A stretch of 64,000 nucleotides of DNA, taken from contig NZ_AP022595.1 in the NCBI RefSeq assembly GCF_010731875.1, positions 2,728,001-2,792,000 of the forward strand, in the 5' to 3' direction. Origin of the DNA: Mycolicibacterium sarraceniae (GTDB lineage Bacteria > Actinomycetota > Actinomycetes > Mycobacteriales > Mycobacteriaceae). This document shows, in pieces, positions 19,026 through 30,737 of the stretch. Every line of letters starts with the position of its first letter. The first letter of the stretch is position 1. The notes below the pieces were generated by a model. That model searched no databases. It had not been told where the DNA came from and worked only from the letters and a program-made list of their open reading frames with translations. The translations under genes and the position numbers were made by a program.

Positions 19026-19592
19026 TCACGAACTCACCTCGTCGGTCAGGGGGTCGATTGCCGGGTCGGTTCCCGTTCGGGCTTTCTTGGCTTTGTCCTT
19101 CTTGGGTTTGGTCCCTGCGTCGTATTGCAGTGACTCCAGCAACTCGCGGATCTCTTCGAGCTCGCGGCGCAGGTAGTCGCGGGTGGCCACCTCGCCGACC
19201 GCCAACCGCAGCGAGGCGAGTTCGCGGGCCAGGAACTCGGTGTCGGCCTTCGTCTGTTCGGCCCGCCTGCGGTCTTCGTCCAGCGAGACCCGGTCCCGGT
19301 TTTCCTGACGGTTCTGCGCCAGCAGGATCAGCGGCGCAGCGTAGGCGGCCTGGGTGGAGAACGCGAGATTCAGCAGGATGAACGGGTAGGGATCCCACTG
19401 CCAGCTCACCGCGAACAGGTTCAGGGCGATCCAGACGATGACGATGATCGTCTGCCAGGCCAGGTAGCGTCCGGTGCCCAGATACCGGGCGATCGACTCA
19501 CTGAACCGGCCAACGGCTTCCGGGTCGACGGTGAAGAGCCGACGCGAGGTGCGCGGGGTGTCGAGGCGCTGCCGCGACGACGACTCGCTCAT
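19026..19592 (-). CDS. DUF1003 membrane protein (Rv1231c type)
   Basis: The 188-residue protein contains two membrane helices in the DUF1003 pattern (YLAWQTIIVIVWIALNLF and PFILLNLAFSTQAAYAAPL, ending LLAQNRQ) and a long charged C-terminal coiled-coil tail. Function is unknown. Its ATG overlaps the stop of the upstream CBS-domain gene (ATGA), indicating coupled translation with a putative Mg-related protein. Confidence 0.88.
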   Translation of the reverse strand: MSESSSRQRLDTPRTSRRLFTVDPEAVGRFSESIARYLGTGRYLAWQTIIVIVWIALNLFAVSWQWDPYPFILLNLAFSTQAAYAAPLILLAQNRQENRDRVSLDEDRRRAEQTKADTEFLARELASLRLAVGEVATRDYLRRELEEIRELLESLQYDAGTKPKKDKAKKARTGTDPAIDPLTDEVSS

Positions 19593-20896
19593 GTGGTCCC
19601 CACCGCGCCGATCACCTGATCGGACTGCTGCGGTTCCTCGAAGCTGTCTCGCCAGTCGTCGGGCAGCAGATGATCAAGCACGTCGTCGACGGAGACCGCG
19701 CCCAACAGATGACTCTGCTCGTCGACCACTGGACCGCAGACCAGATTGTAGGCGGCGAAGTACCGCGTCACCCCGGTCAGCGAGGTGCCGGGGGTGAGGC
19801 TGGGCAGGTCGGTGTCGACGATGCCACTGACCAGATTGGCGGGCGGTTCACGCAGCAGTGCCTGCAGGTGTACACAGCCGAGGTAGCGGCCGGTGGGGGT
19901 GGCGGTCGGTGGGCGCACGACGAACACCAGCGACGCCAGCGCCGGCGTCAGATCTGGATCGCGGACCCGCGCCAGCGCCTCGGCCACCGTGGTGTCGGGT
20001 GCGAGCACCACCGGGTCAGAGGTCATGAGGCCGCCGGCGGTGTCGGGCGAGTGGCTCAGCAGCCGCCGCACCGGTTCTGAGTCTTCGGGGTCCATGCGGC
20101 GCAGCAGCGCCTCGGCCTCGACCGGATTCAGCACGCCGAGCAAGTCGGCCGCGTCATCGGGTTCCATGGCTTCGAGCACGTCGGCTGCCCGCCCGGTGTC
20201 CAGCTGCAGGAGCAGCACGCTCTGGTCGTCCTCGGGCAACTCCTGGAGGATGTCGGCCAGCCGTTCGTCGTCGAGCGCGTTGACCACCTCGGTGCGGCGC
20301 TTGTCCGGCAGGTCGCGGATGGCGTCGGCCACCTCGATCGGGCGCCGGCCTTCGAACTGGTGCAGCAGCTGGGCGACGCCTTGGCCGGGCATCGCCAAAG
20401 CGGTCGGGTTGAGGCCTTGCACGTTGTCCCAATCGACTACCTGGACCGTTGAGCGCCGCCCCAATCGGCGGACGCTCCGCACGGCCACGCGGGTTACCAC
20501 CCAGTCCCGGACTCGGCTCTGTTCGATGCCCAAGTCGACCACCGTGACGTCGACGCCGGCCATCTGCGGAAGCTCGGGATCGCTGACCCGGACCCGGCTG
20601 TCCAGAACCTGGGCGAGGATGAGGACCTCGCCGGGGCGCTGCGCGAACCGACGCAGCGAGACATTGCCGGTAGTGAGTGTCACGGCGTTGGGCTCGATGG
20701 CGGTGACTCGCAGGATGGGAACGAAAATCCTTCGGCGGGTGGGCATTTCGACGACCAGGCCGAGGACTCGCGGTTGCTGGCGCACGATGCTCATGCTGAT
20801 CACGATGTCCCGGACCCGGCCGAGGGATTCACCGTCCGGCCCGAGCACGGCCAGCCCGGCCAGTCGTGCCGCGTAGACCCTGTTCACCGACGCCAT
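19589..20896 (-). CDS. PRC-barrel / MgtE N-terminal / CBS domain protein (Rv1232c type)
   Basis: The 435-residue protein has an N-terminal PRC-barrel-like part (LAGLAVLGPDGESLGRVRDIV), a MgtE intracellular N-domain made of repeated helices (AMEPDDAADLLGVLNPVE, LLRRMDPEDSEPVRRLL) and two CBS motifs (GGLMTSDPVVLAPDTTVAEA and a second near 370-420). It lacks the five membrane helices of a true MgtE channel, so it is more likely a Mg-sensing or regulatory relative. It is divergent from the citE-like gene across 24 bases. Confidence 0.85.
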   Translation of the reverse strand: MASVNRVYAARLAGLAVLGPDGESLGRVRDIVISMSIVRQQPRVLGLVVEMPTRRRIFVPILRVTAIEPNAVTLTTGNVSLRRFAQRPGEVLILAQVLDSRVRVSDPELPQMAGVDVTVVDLGIEQSRVRDWVVTRVAVRSVRRLGRRSTVQVVDWDNVQGLNPTALAMPGQGVAQLLHQFEGRRPIEVADAIRDLPDKRRTEVVNALDDERLADILQELPEDDQSVLLLQLDTGRAADVLEAMEPDDAADLLGVLNPVEAEALLRRMDPEDSEPVRRLLSHSPDTAGGLMTSDPVVLAPDTTVAEALARVRDPDLTPALASLVFVVRPPTATPTGRYLGCVHLQALLREPPANLVSGIVDTDLPSLTPGTSLTGVTRYFAAYNLVCGPVVDEQSHLLGAVSVDDVLDHLLPDDWRDSFEEPQQSDQVIGAVGTT

Positions 20897-20920
20897 GTCT
20901 CAAAGGGTAGGAGTGTAGGC

Positions 20921-21889
20921 GTGGAGAACGCTTACCGACCCCGTCGAACCTGCCTGTCCGTTCCGGGCAGCAGTCTCAAGATGATCGAGAAAGCCAAGGG
21001 TTTACCGGCCGATGAGGTGTTCCTCGACCTGGAAGACGCGGTCGCACCAGATGCCAAGGCGCAGGCCCGCAAACACGTTGGGGCGGCCCTGGCCAGCCCG
21101 GGCTGGGCTGGCCAGCTGCGCGGTGTCCGCGTCAACGGCTGGACCACGCCGTGGACGTACGCCGATGTGATCGACGTGGTGTCGGAGGTCGCGTCCGCCC
21201 GTGACGGCCACCTCGACGTGATTGTGTTGCCGAAGGTGACCGACGCCAGCCACGTTCGCGCATTGGACCTGCTGCTGACGCAGTTGGAGCTGACGCACGG
21301 TCTGCCGGTCGGCGGGATCGGGATCGATGCTCAGATCGAAGATGCCAAGGGGCTGAACAACATCGACGCGATTGCGGCCGCGCCGCGGGTTCAGGCGCTG
21401 GTGCTCGGTCCGGCGGATCTGATGGCTAACCTCAACATGCGCACCCTGGTGGTGGGCGAGCAGCCGGAGGGTTACGACGTCGGTGACGCCTATCACCACG
21501 TCTTGATGACGATCCTCGTCGCCGCGCGGGCGCACGGAGTCGCGGCGATCGACGGTCCCTACCTGAAGGTGCGGGACGTGGCCGCGTTCCGGCGGGTGGC
21601 CGGGCGGGCCGCGGCGCTGGGGTACGACGGCAAATGGGTGCTGCACCCGGATCAGATCGCGGCGGGCAACGAGATCTTCAGTCCCCGCCAAGCCGAATAC
21701 GACCGTGCCGAACTGATTCTCGAGGCGTACGAATGGCACACCTCCAAGGCTGGCGGTTCCCGCGGGGCGGTGATGCTCGACGACGAGATGCTCGACGAGG
21801 CCAGCCGCAAGATGGCGCTGGTGATCGCAGGCAAGGGTCGGGCGGCCGGGATGACGCGCGAAGGTGAGCGGTTCACGCCGCCGGCCTAG
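20921..21889 (+). CDS. CitE-like CoA-ester lyase (HpcH/HpaI aldolase family)
   Basis: The 322-residue TIM-barrel enzyme has the family opening RTCLSVPGSSLKMIEKAKG, the substrate/Mg region EVFLDLEDAVAPDAKAQAR, and IDAQIEDAKGLNNIDAI. Such enzymes cleave or make malyl-CoA, citramalyl-CoA or related esters; the exact substrate cannot be read. GTG 20921 follows AGGAG by 8 bases; the longer frame from 20774 is antisense to the neighbour. I do not recall this gene at this position in M. tuberculosis. Confidence 0.85.
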   Translation: MENAYRPRRTCLSVPGSSLKMIEKAKGLPADEVFLDLEDAVAPDAKAQARKHVGAALASPGWAGQLRGVRVNGWTTPWTYADVIDVVSEVASARDGHLDVIVLPKVTDASHVRALDLLLTQLELTHGLPVGGIGIDAQIEDAKGLNNIDAIAAAPRVQALVLGPADLMANLNMRTLVVGEQPEGYDVGDAYHHVLMTILVAARAHGVAAIDGPYLKVRDVAAFRRVAGRAAALGYDGKWVLHPDQIAAGNEIFSPRQAEYDRAELILEAYEWHTSKAGGSRGAVMLDDEMLDEASRKMALVIAGKGRAAGMTREGERFTPPA

Positions 21890-21911
21890 CGCCTACGCCT
21901 GCCTGGATTTG

Positions 21912-22505
21912 CTATGGCTGGTAGTCCGGTGACGACCCGGCGACGATGATCATGACGATCACGAACAGGATGTAGAGCACCATTCCGGCTGTCACCAGGG
22001 CACCGATCACCAGACCGGCGATCGCCAGCCCGTGTCCGTCCTGGCCGGTGCGTTTGGTCTCGCGCATCGCAATGATTCCGAGGATCAGTCCAGCGATCGC
22101 AGGAAGCCCGCACGCCAGGCCCGCGACCGAGGTGACCAACGACGCGATGGCCTTACCATTGGTGCCAGGCGGTTTGGTCGGCCGGTACGGATCGTAGGGA
22201 TCGGGGGCGTAGCCGGGCGGGGGATATCCGTAGCCCGTCGGGGCCGGATACGGCGACGGGTACGCCGGCGGCGGCATCTGTGGGTAACTGCCCGGATAGT
22301 CCACCGGGGGGTATCCCGAAGGCGGCGGGTAACCGCCCGGGGTCTCGTACGCGGGCGGCGACGGCTCGAAGCCCGGGGGGGCGGCCGGATAGCCCGCCGG
22401 CGGTGGGCTCTGCTCGATCGGCGGTGCTTCGTAGGTCCCGTCCGAAGGCCCCTGATAGCCCGCGTTCTGCGACTTTTCGCCGGGCTCACCGCCGGAAGCT
22501 GTCAT
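21912..22505 (-). CDS. Pro/Tyr-rich DUF4190 membrane protein
   Basis: The 197-residue protein has about 110 residues of Pro-Gly-Tyr repeats (SGYPPVDYPGSYPQ type), then two C-terminal membrane helices with the DUF4190 pattern (AIASLVTSVAGLACG and GLAIAGLVIGALVTAG). The function is unknown. It resembles Rv1233c in position and style, and is divergent from the Rv1234-like gene. Confidence 0.82.
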   Translation of the reverse strand: MTASGGEPGEKSQNAGYQGPSDGTYEAPPIEQSPPPAGYPAAPPGFEPSPPAYETPGGYPPPSGYPPVDYPGSYPQMPPPAYPSPYPAPTGYGYPPPGYAPDPYDPYRPTKPPGTNGKAIASLVTSVAGLACGLPAIAGLILGIIAMRETKRTGQDGHGLAIAGLVIGALVTAGMVLYILFVIVMIIVAGSSPDYQP

Positions 22506-22656
22506 GCTGACAACCTAGCGTATGTGCAGGTGGCCCGAGGCGGACCTGTCCTGGGGCACCTTCGCCTGCGATGGCACGTTGAGCAGGGAAAGGACCGCTT
22601 ACCGTCGGCCCCGCACGACGCGACAAACGATGCGCGCGACAGGAGAATGTGCAGAT

Positions 22657-23175
22657 ATGACCAGTCCCTTCCCACCCGGTCAACGTTCCGGCGGCGCGTC
22701 CGCCGCGTCCCGGCGCGGGCCCGTAAGCCTGCCGGAGCCTCCCAAGGGCTGGCCGATCGGTTCCTATCCCACCTACGCCGAGGCGCAGAAGGCCGTCGAC
22801 TACCTGTCCGACGAGCAGTTCCCCGTGCAGCAGGTGACGATCGTCGGCGTCGACTTGATGCAGGTCGAACGGGTCACCGGCCGGTTGTCGTGGCCCAAGG
22901 TGCTCGGCGGTGGCGTCATCACCGGCGCTTGGCTGGGCATCTTCATCGGCTTGGTGTTGGGGTTCTTCAGTCCCAATCCGTGGGCGTCGCTGATCACCGG
23001 TGTTGTGGCGGGTGTGATCTTCGGCTTGATCACCTCGGCTGTTCCGTACGCGATGGCCCGTGGCACAAGGGATTTCAGTTCGACGATGCAGTTGGTGGCC
23101 GGCCGTTACGACGTGCTGTGTGATCCGCAGAGTGCGGAACAGGCGCGGGACATGCTGGCGCGCTTGAAGATTTAG
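22657..23175 (+). CDS. Stress-17M-like domain membrane protein (Rv1234 type)
   Basis: The 172-residue protein has an N-terminal alpha/beta region (IGSYPTYAEAQKAVDYL and VTIVGVDLMQVERVTGRLS) like the general stress protein 17M domain, then two membrane helices (GGVITGAWLGIFIGLVLG and WASLITGVVAGVIFGLI). ATG 22657 has AGGAGA 10 bases upstream; the frame extends to 22522 without similarity. It lies just upstream of the trehalose importer operon, but a strong promoter separates them. Confidence 0.85.
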   Translation: MTSPFPPGQRSGGASAASRRGPVSLPEPPKGWPIGSYPTYAEAQKAVDYLSDEQFPVQQVTIVGVDLMQVERVTGRLSWPKVLGGGVITGAWLGIFIGLVLGFFSPNPWASLITGVVAGVIFGLITSAVPYAMARGTRDFSSTMQLVAGRYDVLCDPQSAEQARDMLARLKI

Positions 23176-23184
23176 ACCCGCTAA

Positions 23185-25660
<2,476 letters not shown>

Positions 25661-25661
<1 letters not shown>

Positions 25662-26497
25662 TGTCCCAACGCATTGGCGGCCAGCGGGCGGCGAGCTGGG
25701 TGGTCATCGACGCCATCGTGGTTGTCTACGCGCTGTTCCCCGTGCTGTGGATCTTGAGCCTGTCACTCAAGCCCACGTCAACGGTCAAGGATGGCAAGCT
25801 GATTCCATCCCAGATCACGTTCGACAACTACAAGGGCATCTTCAACGGCGATGCGTTCAGCTCCGCGCTGATCAACTCGATCGGTATCGGTCTCATCACC
25901 ACGGTGATCGCGGTGGTCATCGGCGGGATGGCGGCCTACGCCGTGGCCCGGCTGGAGTTCACTGGTAAGAAGGCGCTCGTCGGTGTGGCGCTGCTGATCG
26001 CGATGTTCCCGCAGATCTCGCTGGTGACACCGCTGTTCAACATCGAGCGGCGGATTGGATTGTTCGACACCTGGCCCGGGTTGATCATCCCCTACATCAC
26101 GTTCGCGCTGCCGCTGGCGATTTACACGCTCTCGGCGTTCTTCCGAGAGATCCCGTGGGATCTGGAGAAGGCCGCCAAGATGGACGGCGCCACACCGGCT
26201 CAGGCCTTTCGGCGGGTGATCGCTCCGCTGGCCGCGCCGGGCATCGTGACGGCGGCCATCCTGGTGTTCATCTTCGCCTGGAATGACCTGCTGCTGGCGC
26301 TGTCGCTGACGGCCACCAACGCCGCGATCACCGCGCCGGTCGCCATCGCGAACTTCACCGGCAGTTCGCAATTCGAGGAGCCAACCGGCTCAATCGCTGC
26401 GGGCGCGATGGTGATCACAGTTCCGATCATCGTGTTCGTTCTGATCTTCCAACGACGGATCGTTGCCGGGTTGACCTCCGGCGCGGTGAAGGGGTAG
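25661..26497 (+). CDS. sugB: Trehalose ABC importer permease SugB
   Basis: SugB is the MalG-type partner permease. The 278-residue protein shows six membrane segments and the EAA loop [20 protein letters not shown] (about 165-184). Its start overlaps the sugA stop (TGATG). Length agrees with the M. tuberculosis protein. Confidence 0.95.
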
Positions 26498-26508
26498 CGA
26501 GGTTTTCA

Positions 26509-27678
26509 ATGGCCGAGATCATTCTGGACCATGTCACCAAGAGTTACCCGGACGGCGCCGTTGCCGTGAAGGACCTCAGCCTGACGATCGACGACGGCGA
26601 ATTCGTCATCCTGGTCGGACCGTCCGGCTGCGGTAAGTCCACCACGCTCAACATGATCGCTGGGCTGGAGGACATCAGTTCCGGGGAATTGCGCATCGGC
26701 GGAAGCCGGGTCAACGAGAAGGCGCCCCGCGACCGCGATATCGCGATGGTCTTCCAGTCCTACGCGCTCTACCCGCATATGACTGTTCGACAGAACATCG
26801 CGTTCCCGCTCACTTTGGCCAAGCTGAACAAGGCCGAGATCGCCCAGAAGGTCCAGGAGACGGCGAAAGTCCTTGATCTGTCCGAACTTCTGGATCGCAA
26901 GCCTTCGCAGTTGTCGGGCGGCCAGCGCCAGCGGGTGGCGATGGGCCGAGCCATCGTGCGCCAGCCCAAGGCGTTCCTCATGGACGAGCCGTTGAGCAAC
27001 CTCGACGCCAAGCTGCGCGTCCAGATGCGCGGTGAGATCGCCCGGCTGCAGAACCGGCTGGGCACCACCACCGTGTACGTCACGCACGACCAGACCGAGG
27101 CGATGACGCTCGGCGACCGGGTGGTGGTGATGCGTGCCGGTGAGGCGCAACAGATCGGTACTCCCGAAGAGCTCTACGAACGGCCGGCGAACCTGTTCGT
27201 CGCAGGGTTCATCGGCTCACCGTCGATGAACTTCTTCCCGGCCTCACTCACCGGGGTGGGGCTGCAACTCCCGTTCGGCGAAGTGACGCTGAGCCAGGAG
27301 GTCCAGGATGTGGTGGGCCGGCATCCGACACCCGCGAACGTGATCGTCGGGGTGCGCCCCGAACACTTCGAGGACGCCGCGCTTCTTGACGCCTACGAAC
27401 GCATCCAGGCGGTCACCTTCGAGGTGACAGTCGACTTGGTTGAATCGCTGGGGGCCGACAAGTATGTGTACTTCACGACCTCCGGTGACGGAGCCAAGTC
27501 GGCTCAGCTGGCGGAGTTGGCCTTGGAGACCGGTGCCGGCGAGAACGAGTTCGTGGCAAGACTTTCCGCGGAGTCGAAGGTCGCCATCGGGCAAACCATC
27601 GAGTTGGCGTTCGACACCACCAAGGTGCAGATCTTCGACGCCGATAGCGGTGTGAACCTGACGATCCCGCCGGTCTAA
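26509..27678 (+). CDS. sugC: Trehalose ABC importer ATPase SugC
   Basis: SugC drives trehalose uptake. The 389-residue protein has Walker A GPSGCGKST (37-45), the signature LSGGQRQRVAMGRA, Walker B AFLMDEPLSNLD and switch His in VTHDQTEAMT, then a C-terminal MalK-type regulatory OB domain (IGVRPEHFED-like, VGVRPEHFEDAAL). It follows sugB by 11 bases. Recovered trehalose can feed the GlgE glucan pathway that also uses GlgM and GlgC. Confidence 0.95.
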   Translation: MAEIILDHVTKSYPDGAVAVKDLSLTIDDGEFVILVGPSGCGKSTTLNMIAGLEDISSGELRIGGSRVNEKAPRDRDIAMVFQSYALYPHMTVRQNIAFPLTLAKLNKAEIAQKVQETAKVLDLSELLDRKPSQLSGGQRQRVAMGRAIVRQPKAFLMDEPLSNLDAKLRVQMRGEIARLQNRLGTTTVYVTHDQTEAMTLGDRVVVMRAGEAQQIGTPEELYERPANLFVAGFIGSPSMNFFPASLTGVGLQLPFGEVTLSQEVQDVVGRHPTPANVIVGVRPEHFEDAALLDAYERIQAVTFEVTVDLVESLGADKYVYFTTSGDGAKSAQLAELALETGAGENEFVARLSAESKVAIGQTIELAFDTTKVQIFDADSGVNLTIPPV

Positions 27679-28275
27679 GTGAGTCAGCCCCTGGACCTGG
27701 CGCGCGCTCATGTGCGCGGCCACTTCACCGAAGCTGGGATCGATGCCGAGCCGGATTCGGCCAGCGTGACATTCCTCGGGCTGGAACGCCTCGAGGTGTT
27801 GCGGTTCGGCCCGGATGCTGACGGCGCGGCTCATTATGTGACGCTGGGGTGTTCGCGGCACCCCATGACCGAAGCGGCGTCCGGTATCGCCGATCCCCTG
27901 CGCGGCCCGCGGGCCGAGGTCGTGCTCACGCTGCGCACCGGTACGCTCACGAGCGGGTTGGCCCGCAGCCTGGCCGTGGTGGCGGCGACACCGGCGGTGG
28001 AAGGTGTGGTGCTCGTCGCAGACTCGTTGATCGATTTGTCCGCACCGCTTTGGGATGGTGCCGCGTTCACCGCTGTGCTGCTGGGTGATTCGGCGATTGA
28101 TGACCTGCCGCTGGAGGCACCCCGGGATCCGGTTCAGTTCCTGGCGGCCATACCGGTCACCCCGACCGAGGCCGCGTGGATTCGGCTCAAGGGTGCCGAT
28201 GCCATGCGGCAGGCCTGGGTCGACGACGGTGTCGACGTCTCGGACCCGAATCGACCTGCGGCCCAGCCGGGGTAG
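27679..28275 (+). CDS. Suppressor-of-fused (SUFU) domain protein
   Basis: The 198-residue protein reads like bacterial SUFU-domain proteins (LERLEVLRFGPDADGAAHYVTLG, then GCSRHPMTEAASG and LLGDSAIDDLPLEAP). The bacterial function is unknown. GTG 27679 follows the sugC TAA directly with no gap, so it is probably the fifth gene of the trehalose operon in this genome. It converges on corA. Confidence 0.8.
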   Translation: MSQPLDLARAHVRGHFTEAGIDAEPDSASVTFLGLERLEVLRFGPDADGAAHYVTLGCSRHPMTEAASGIADPLRGPRAEVVLTLRTGTLTSGLARSLAVVAATPAVEGVVLVADSLIDLSAPLWDGAAFTAVLLGDSAIDDLPLEAPRDPVQFLAAIPVTPTEAAWIRLKGADAMRQAWVDDGVDVSDPNRPAAQPG

Positions 28276-28296
28276 CGGCTGACGCCGGAGTTCGTT

Positions 28297-29406
28297 CTAC
28301 AGCCAGTGATTACGGCGGAAGTTGAAATACAGAGACCCGCACACCGTCACCATGAGCGCAAGCACGGCCGGGTAACCGTACGTCCAGGACAGCTCTGGCA
28401 TGTGCTCGAAGTTCATGCCGTAGATGCCGGCGATCATCGTCGGCACGGCCGCGATCGCCACCCACGCCGAGATTTTGCGCATATCGAGGTTCTGTTGGAG
28501 GCCAACTTTGGCGAGCTCGGCCTGCACCAGCGAGCTGAGCAACTCGTCGTAGCTGGAGATCTGGTCGCCGGCTTGGGTCTGCAAGCTGAGCACGTCCCGC
28601 ATGTAGCGCAGAACTTCCTTGGTCATCAGGTCTTTGTGCTCGCTGGTGATCTTCTGCAGTGCGCTGGTGAGCGGGAAAACCGCGCGCCGCATTTCGACCA
28701 CTTCGCGCTTGAGCATGTAGATCTGGGCGATATCGGTCTTCAAATCGGGGGAGAAGGCTTCTTCCTCGATGGTGTCGATATCGCATTCCATCAGACGTGC
28801 GACATCGAGGTAGCTTTCGACCACGTGCTCGGCGATCCCATGCATCACGGCATACGGGCCGTGGGCGAGCTGAAGATGTTCGGCTTCCAGATGATGACGG
28901 AGCCCGGCCAGGCCGGTGTGGTCGCCGTGGCGGACGGTCACCACGTAGTCGACTCCGACGAACACCATGATCTCGCCGGTCTCGACGATCTGACGGGCCT
29001 GCGCCACGGATTCGTGTGGCACGTACTTCACCGTCTTGACGATCAGGAACAGGGAGTCGTCGTAGCGCTCCACTTTGGGCCGTTGGTGGGCATGCACGGC
29101 ATCCTCGACCGCGATCGGATGCAGATTGAAGGTGTCCGCCACCGACGCCATCTGATGTTCGTCGGGCTCATGCAAACCGAGCCACACGAATGCCTTCTGT
29201 CCCTCGGCCCGCAGTTCGTGAACCTTGGCCAATGCGGCGGCGTGGGTGTACTTGCCCGGCAGTCGTTCCCCGTCGACGTAGATCGCGCAGTCGACCATGG
29301 CACGGGCGACGGGCACATGGATCCGGCGGGCGTCCACCTCAGGGTGATCAGCAGCAGATCGGCTGGGGCCGAGTAACGACGGTGGTATAGGCCGGAACGA
29401 CGGCAT
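28297..29406 (-). CDS. corA: CorA-type magnesium/cobalt channel
   Basis: CorA forms a pentameric channel for Mg2+. The 369-residue protein has the soluble funnel domain, the long stalk helix and two C-terminal membrane helices with the signature YGMN (in GIYGMNFEHMPEL) at the pore mouth, followed by a positively charged end. ATG 29406 has GGGGAGGT 6 bases upstream; the frame reaches 29424. It agrees with Rv1239c. No Mg riboswitch is seen in the 138-base upstream gap. Confidence 0.94.
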   Translation of the reverse strand: MPSFRPIPPSLLGPSRSAADHPEVDARRIHVPVARAMVDCAIYVDGERLPGKYTHAAALAKVHELRAEGQKAFVWLGLHEPDEHQMASVADTFNLHPIAVEDAVHAHQRPKVERYDDSLFLIVKTVKYVPHESVAQARQIVETGEIMVFVGVDYVVTVRHGDHTGLAGLRHHLEAEHLQLAHGPYAVMHGIAEHVVESYLDVARLMECDIDTIEEEAFSPDLKTDIAQIYMLKREVVEMRRAVFPLTSALQKITSEHKDLMTKEVLRYMRDVLSLQTQAGDQISSYDELLSSLVQAELAKVGLQQNLDMRKISAWVAIAAVPTMIAGIYGMNFEHMPELSWTYGYPAVLALMVTVCGSLYFNFRRNHWL

Positions 29407-29544
29407 GATGCGACCTCCCCTCACACAACGGGTGAGGCCCCGGCGGGCCCGAGTGGAAATGCTACGCGCCAGTAGCGTTGGGGGCTTGGTTCACCTCGGG
29501 GGAACCCCGCTCGGTGAGGTTTCCGGGGCGAGTACCCTGACGCC

Positions 29545-30714
29545 GTGTCAGAAATGGTGAGTACCCCCCGCGTCGTCATCGATGACGAAGAGATCTTCGC
29601 CGCTCACGTGGGCGGGAAGCTGTCCGTCGAACTGAAGGCGCCGCTGGACACTCAGCGCGCCCTGTCGATCGCCTACACCCCGGGCGTAGCCCAGGTGAGT
29701 CGCGCGATCGCGACCGACCACACCCTGGCCAAGAAGTACACCTGGGCCAATCGCCTGGTCGCGGTGATCAGCGACGGTACTGCGGTCCTCGGCCTCGGTG
29801 ATATCGGTCCCGCCGCGTCGCTTCCGGTGATGGAGGGCAAGTCCGCGCTGTTCAAGACGTTCGGCGGCTTGGATTCGATCCCGATCGTGCTTGACACCAA
29901 GGATCCTGACGAGATCGTCGAGACGATCATCCGACTGCGCCCGACGTTCGGTGCCGTCAACCTCGAGGACATCTCGGCTCCTCGCTGCTTCGAGATCGAG
30001 CAGCGTCTGATCGAGGCGCTGGACTGCCCGGTTATGCACGACGACCAACACGGCACCGCGATCGTGGTACTGGCCGCGCTGCTGGGTGCCACCACGTTCC
30101 TTGATCGGGACATGCGCACGCTGAAGGTGGTCATGTCGGGTGCGGGTGCCGCGGGCGTCGCCTGCACGAACATCCTGCTCGCGGCGGGTATCACCGACAT
30201 CACGGTGCTGGACAGCCAAGGCATCCTGCATACCGGTCGTAACGATATGAACTCGGTCAAGGCAGAGCTGGCCGCGCGGACCAACCCGCGGGGGCTCACT
30301 GGTGGAATCGCCGAAGCTCTCAACGGCGCGGACGCGTTCTTGGGTGTCTCGGCCGGGCTTGTGCCCGAGGAATTGATCGCCACGATGACGCCGGGAGGCA
30401 TCGTGTTCGCGATGTCCAACCCCGATCCCGAAATCCATCCGGACGCAGCGCGCAGGCACGCTGCCGTCGTCGCGACCGGGCGAAGCGACTTCCCCAACCA
30501 GATCAACAATGTCCTGGCGTTCCCCGGGGTGTTCCGCGGTGCGCTCGACGCCGGCGCGCGGCGCATCACCGAGAAGATGAAAGTCGCAGCGGCAGAGGCG
30601 ATCTTCTGCGTCGTCGGTGACGATCTTGCGGCCGACCACATCGTGCCGAGCCCGTTGGACCCGAGGGTCGGGCCCGCGGTTGCTGCGGCGGTGGCCGCGG
30701 CGTCCGAATCCTGA
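29545..30714 (+). CDS. Malic enzyme (malate oxidoreductase, decarboxylating)
   Basis: The 389-residue protein is the short bacterial malic enzyme form: N-terminal LSIAYTPGVAQVSRAIA and VSRAIATDHTLAKKYTWAN, metal-site region NLEDISAPRCFEIEQRL, and the dinucleotide fold MSGAGAAGVACTNILL. It converts malate to pyruvate and CO2 with NAD or NADP; cofactor preference is not certain. GTG 29545 is the start. M. tuberculosis has malate dehydrogenase mdh (Rv1240) at this position, so a different malate enzyme occupies the locus. Confidence 0.9.
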   Translation: MSEMVSTPRVVIDDEEIFAAHVGGKLSVELKAPLDTQRALSIAYTPGVAQVSRAIATDHTLAKKYTWANRLVAVISDGTAVLGLGDIGPAASLPVMEGKSALFKTFGGLDSIPIVLDTKDPDEIVETIIRLRPTFGAVNLEDISAPRCFEIEQRLIEALDCPVMHDDQHGTAIVVLAALLGATTFLDRDMRTLKVVMSGAGAAGVACTNILLAAGITDITVLDSQGILHTGRNDMNSVKAELAARTNPRGLTGGIAEALNGADAFLGVSAGLVPEELIATMTPGGIVFAMSNPDPEIHPDAARRHAAVVATGRSDFPNQINNVLAFPGVFRGALDAGARRITEKMKVAAAEAIFCVVGDDLAADHIVPSPLDPRVGPAVAAAVAAASES

Positions 30715-30737
30715 GGCGAGATCTCTTGAGGCCGACG

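Noticed and set aside
28306..29376. Long open frame on the plus strand opposite corA (356 codons)
   Set aside because: It is fully antisense to a clear CorA, with His/Gly-rich composition typical of a mirror frame in high-GC DNA and no family features.
28297..29544. Mg-sensing riboswitch upstream of corA
   Set aside because: Only 138 bases separate corA from the malic enzyme gene, and I see no conserved M-box elements; a covariance search would be needed to overturn this.
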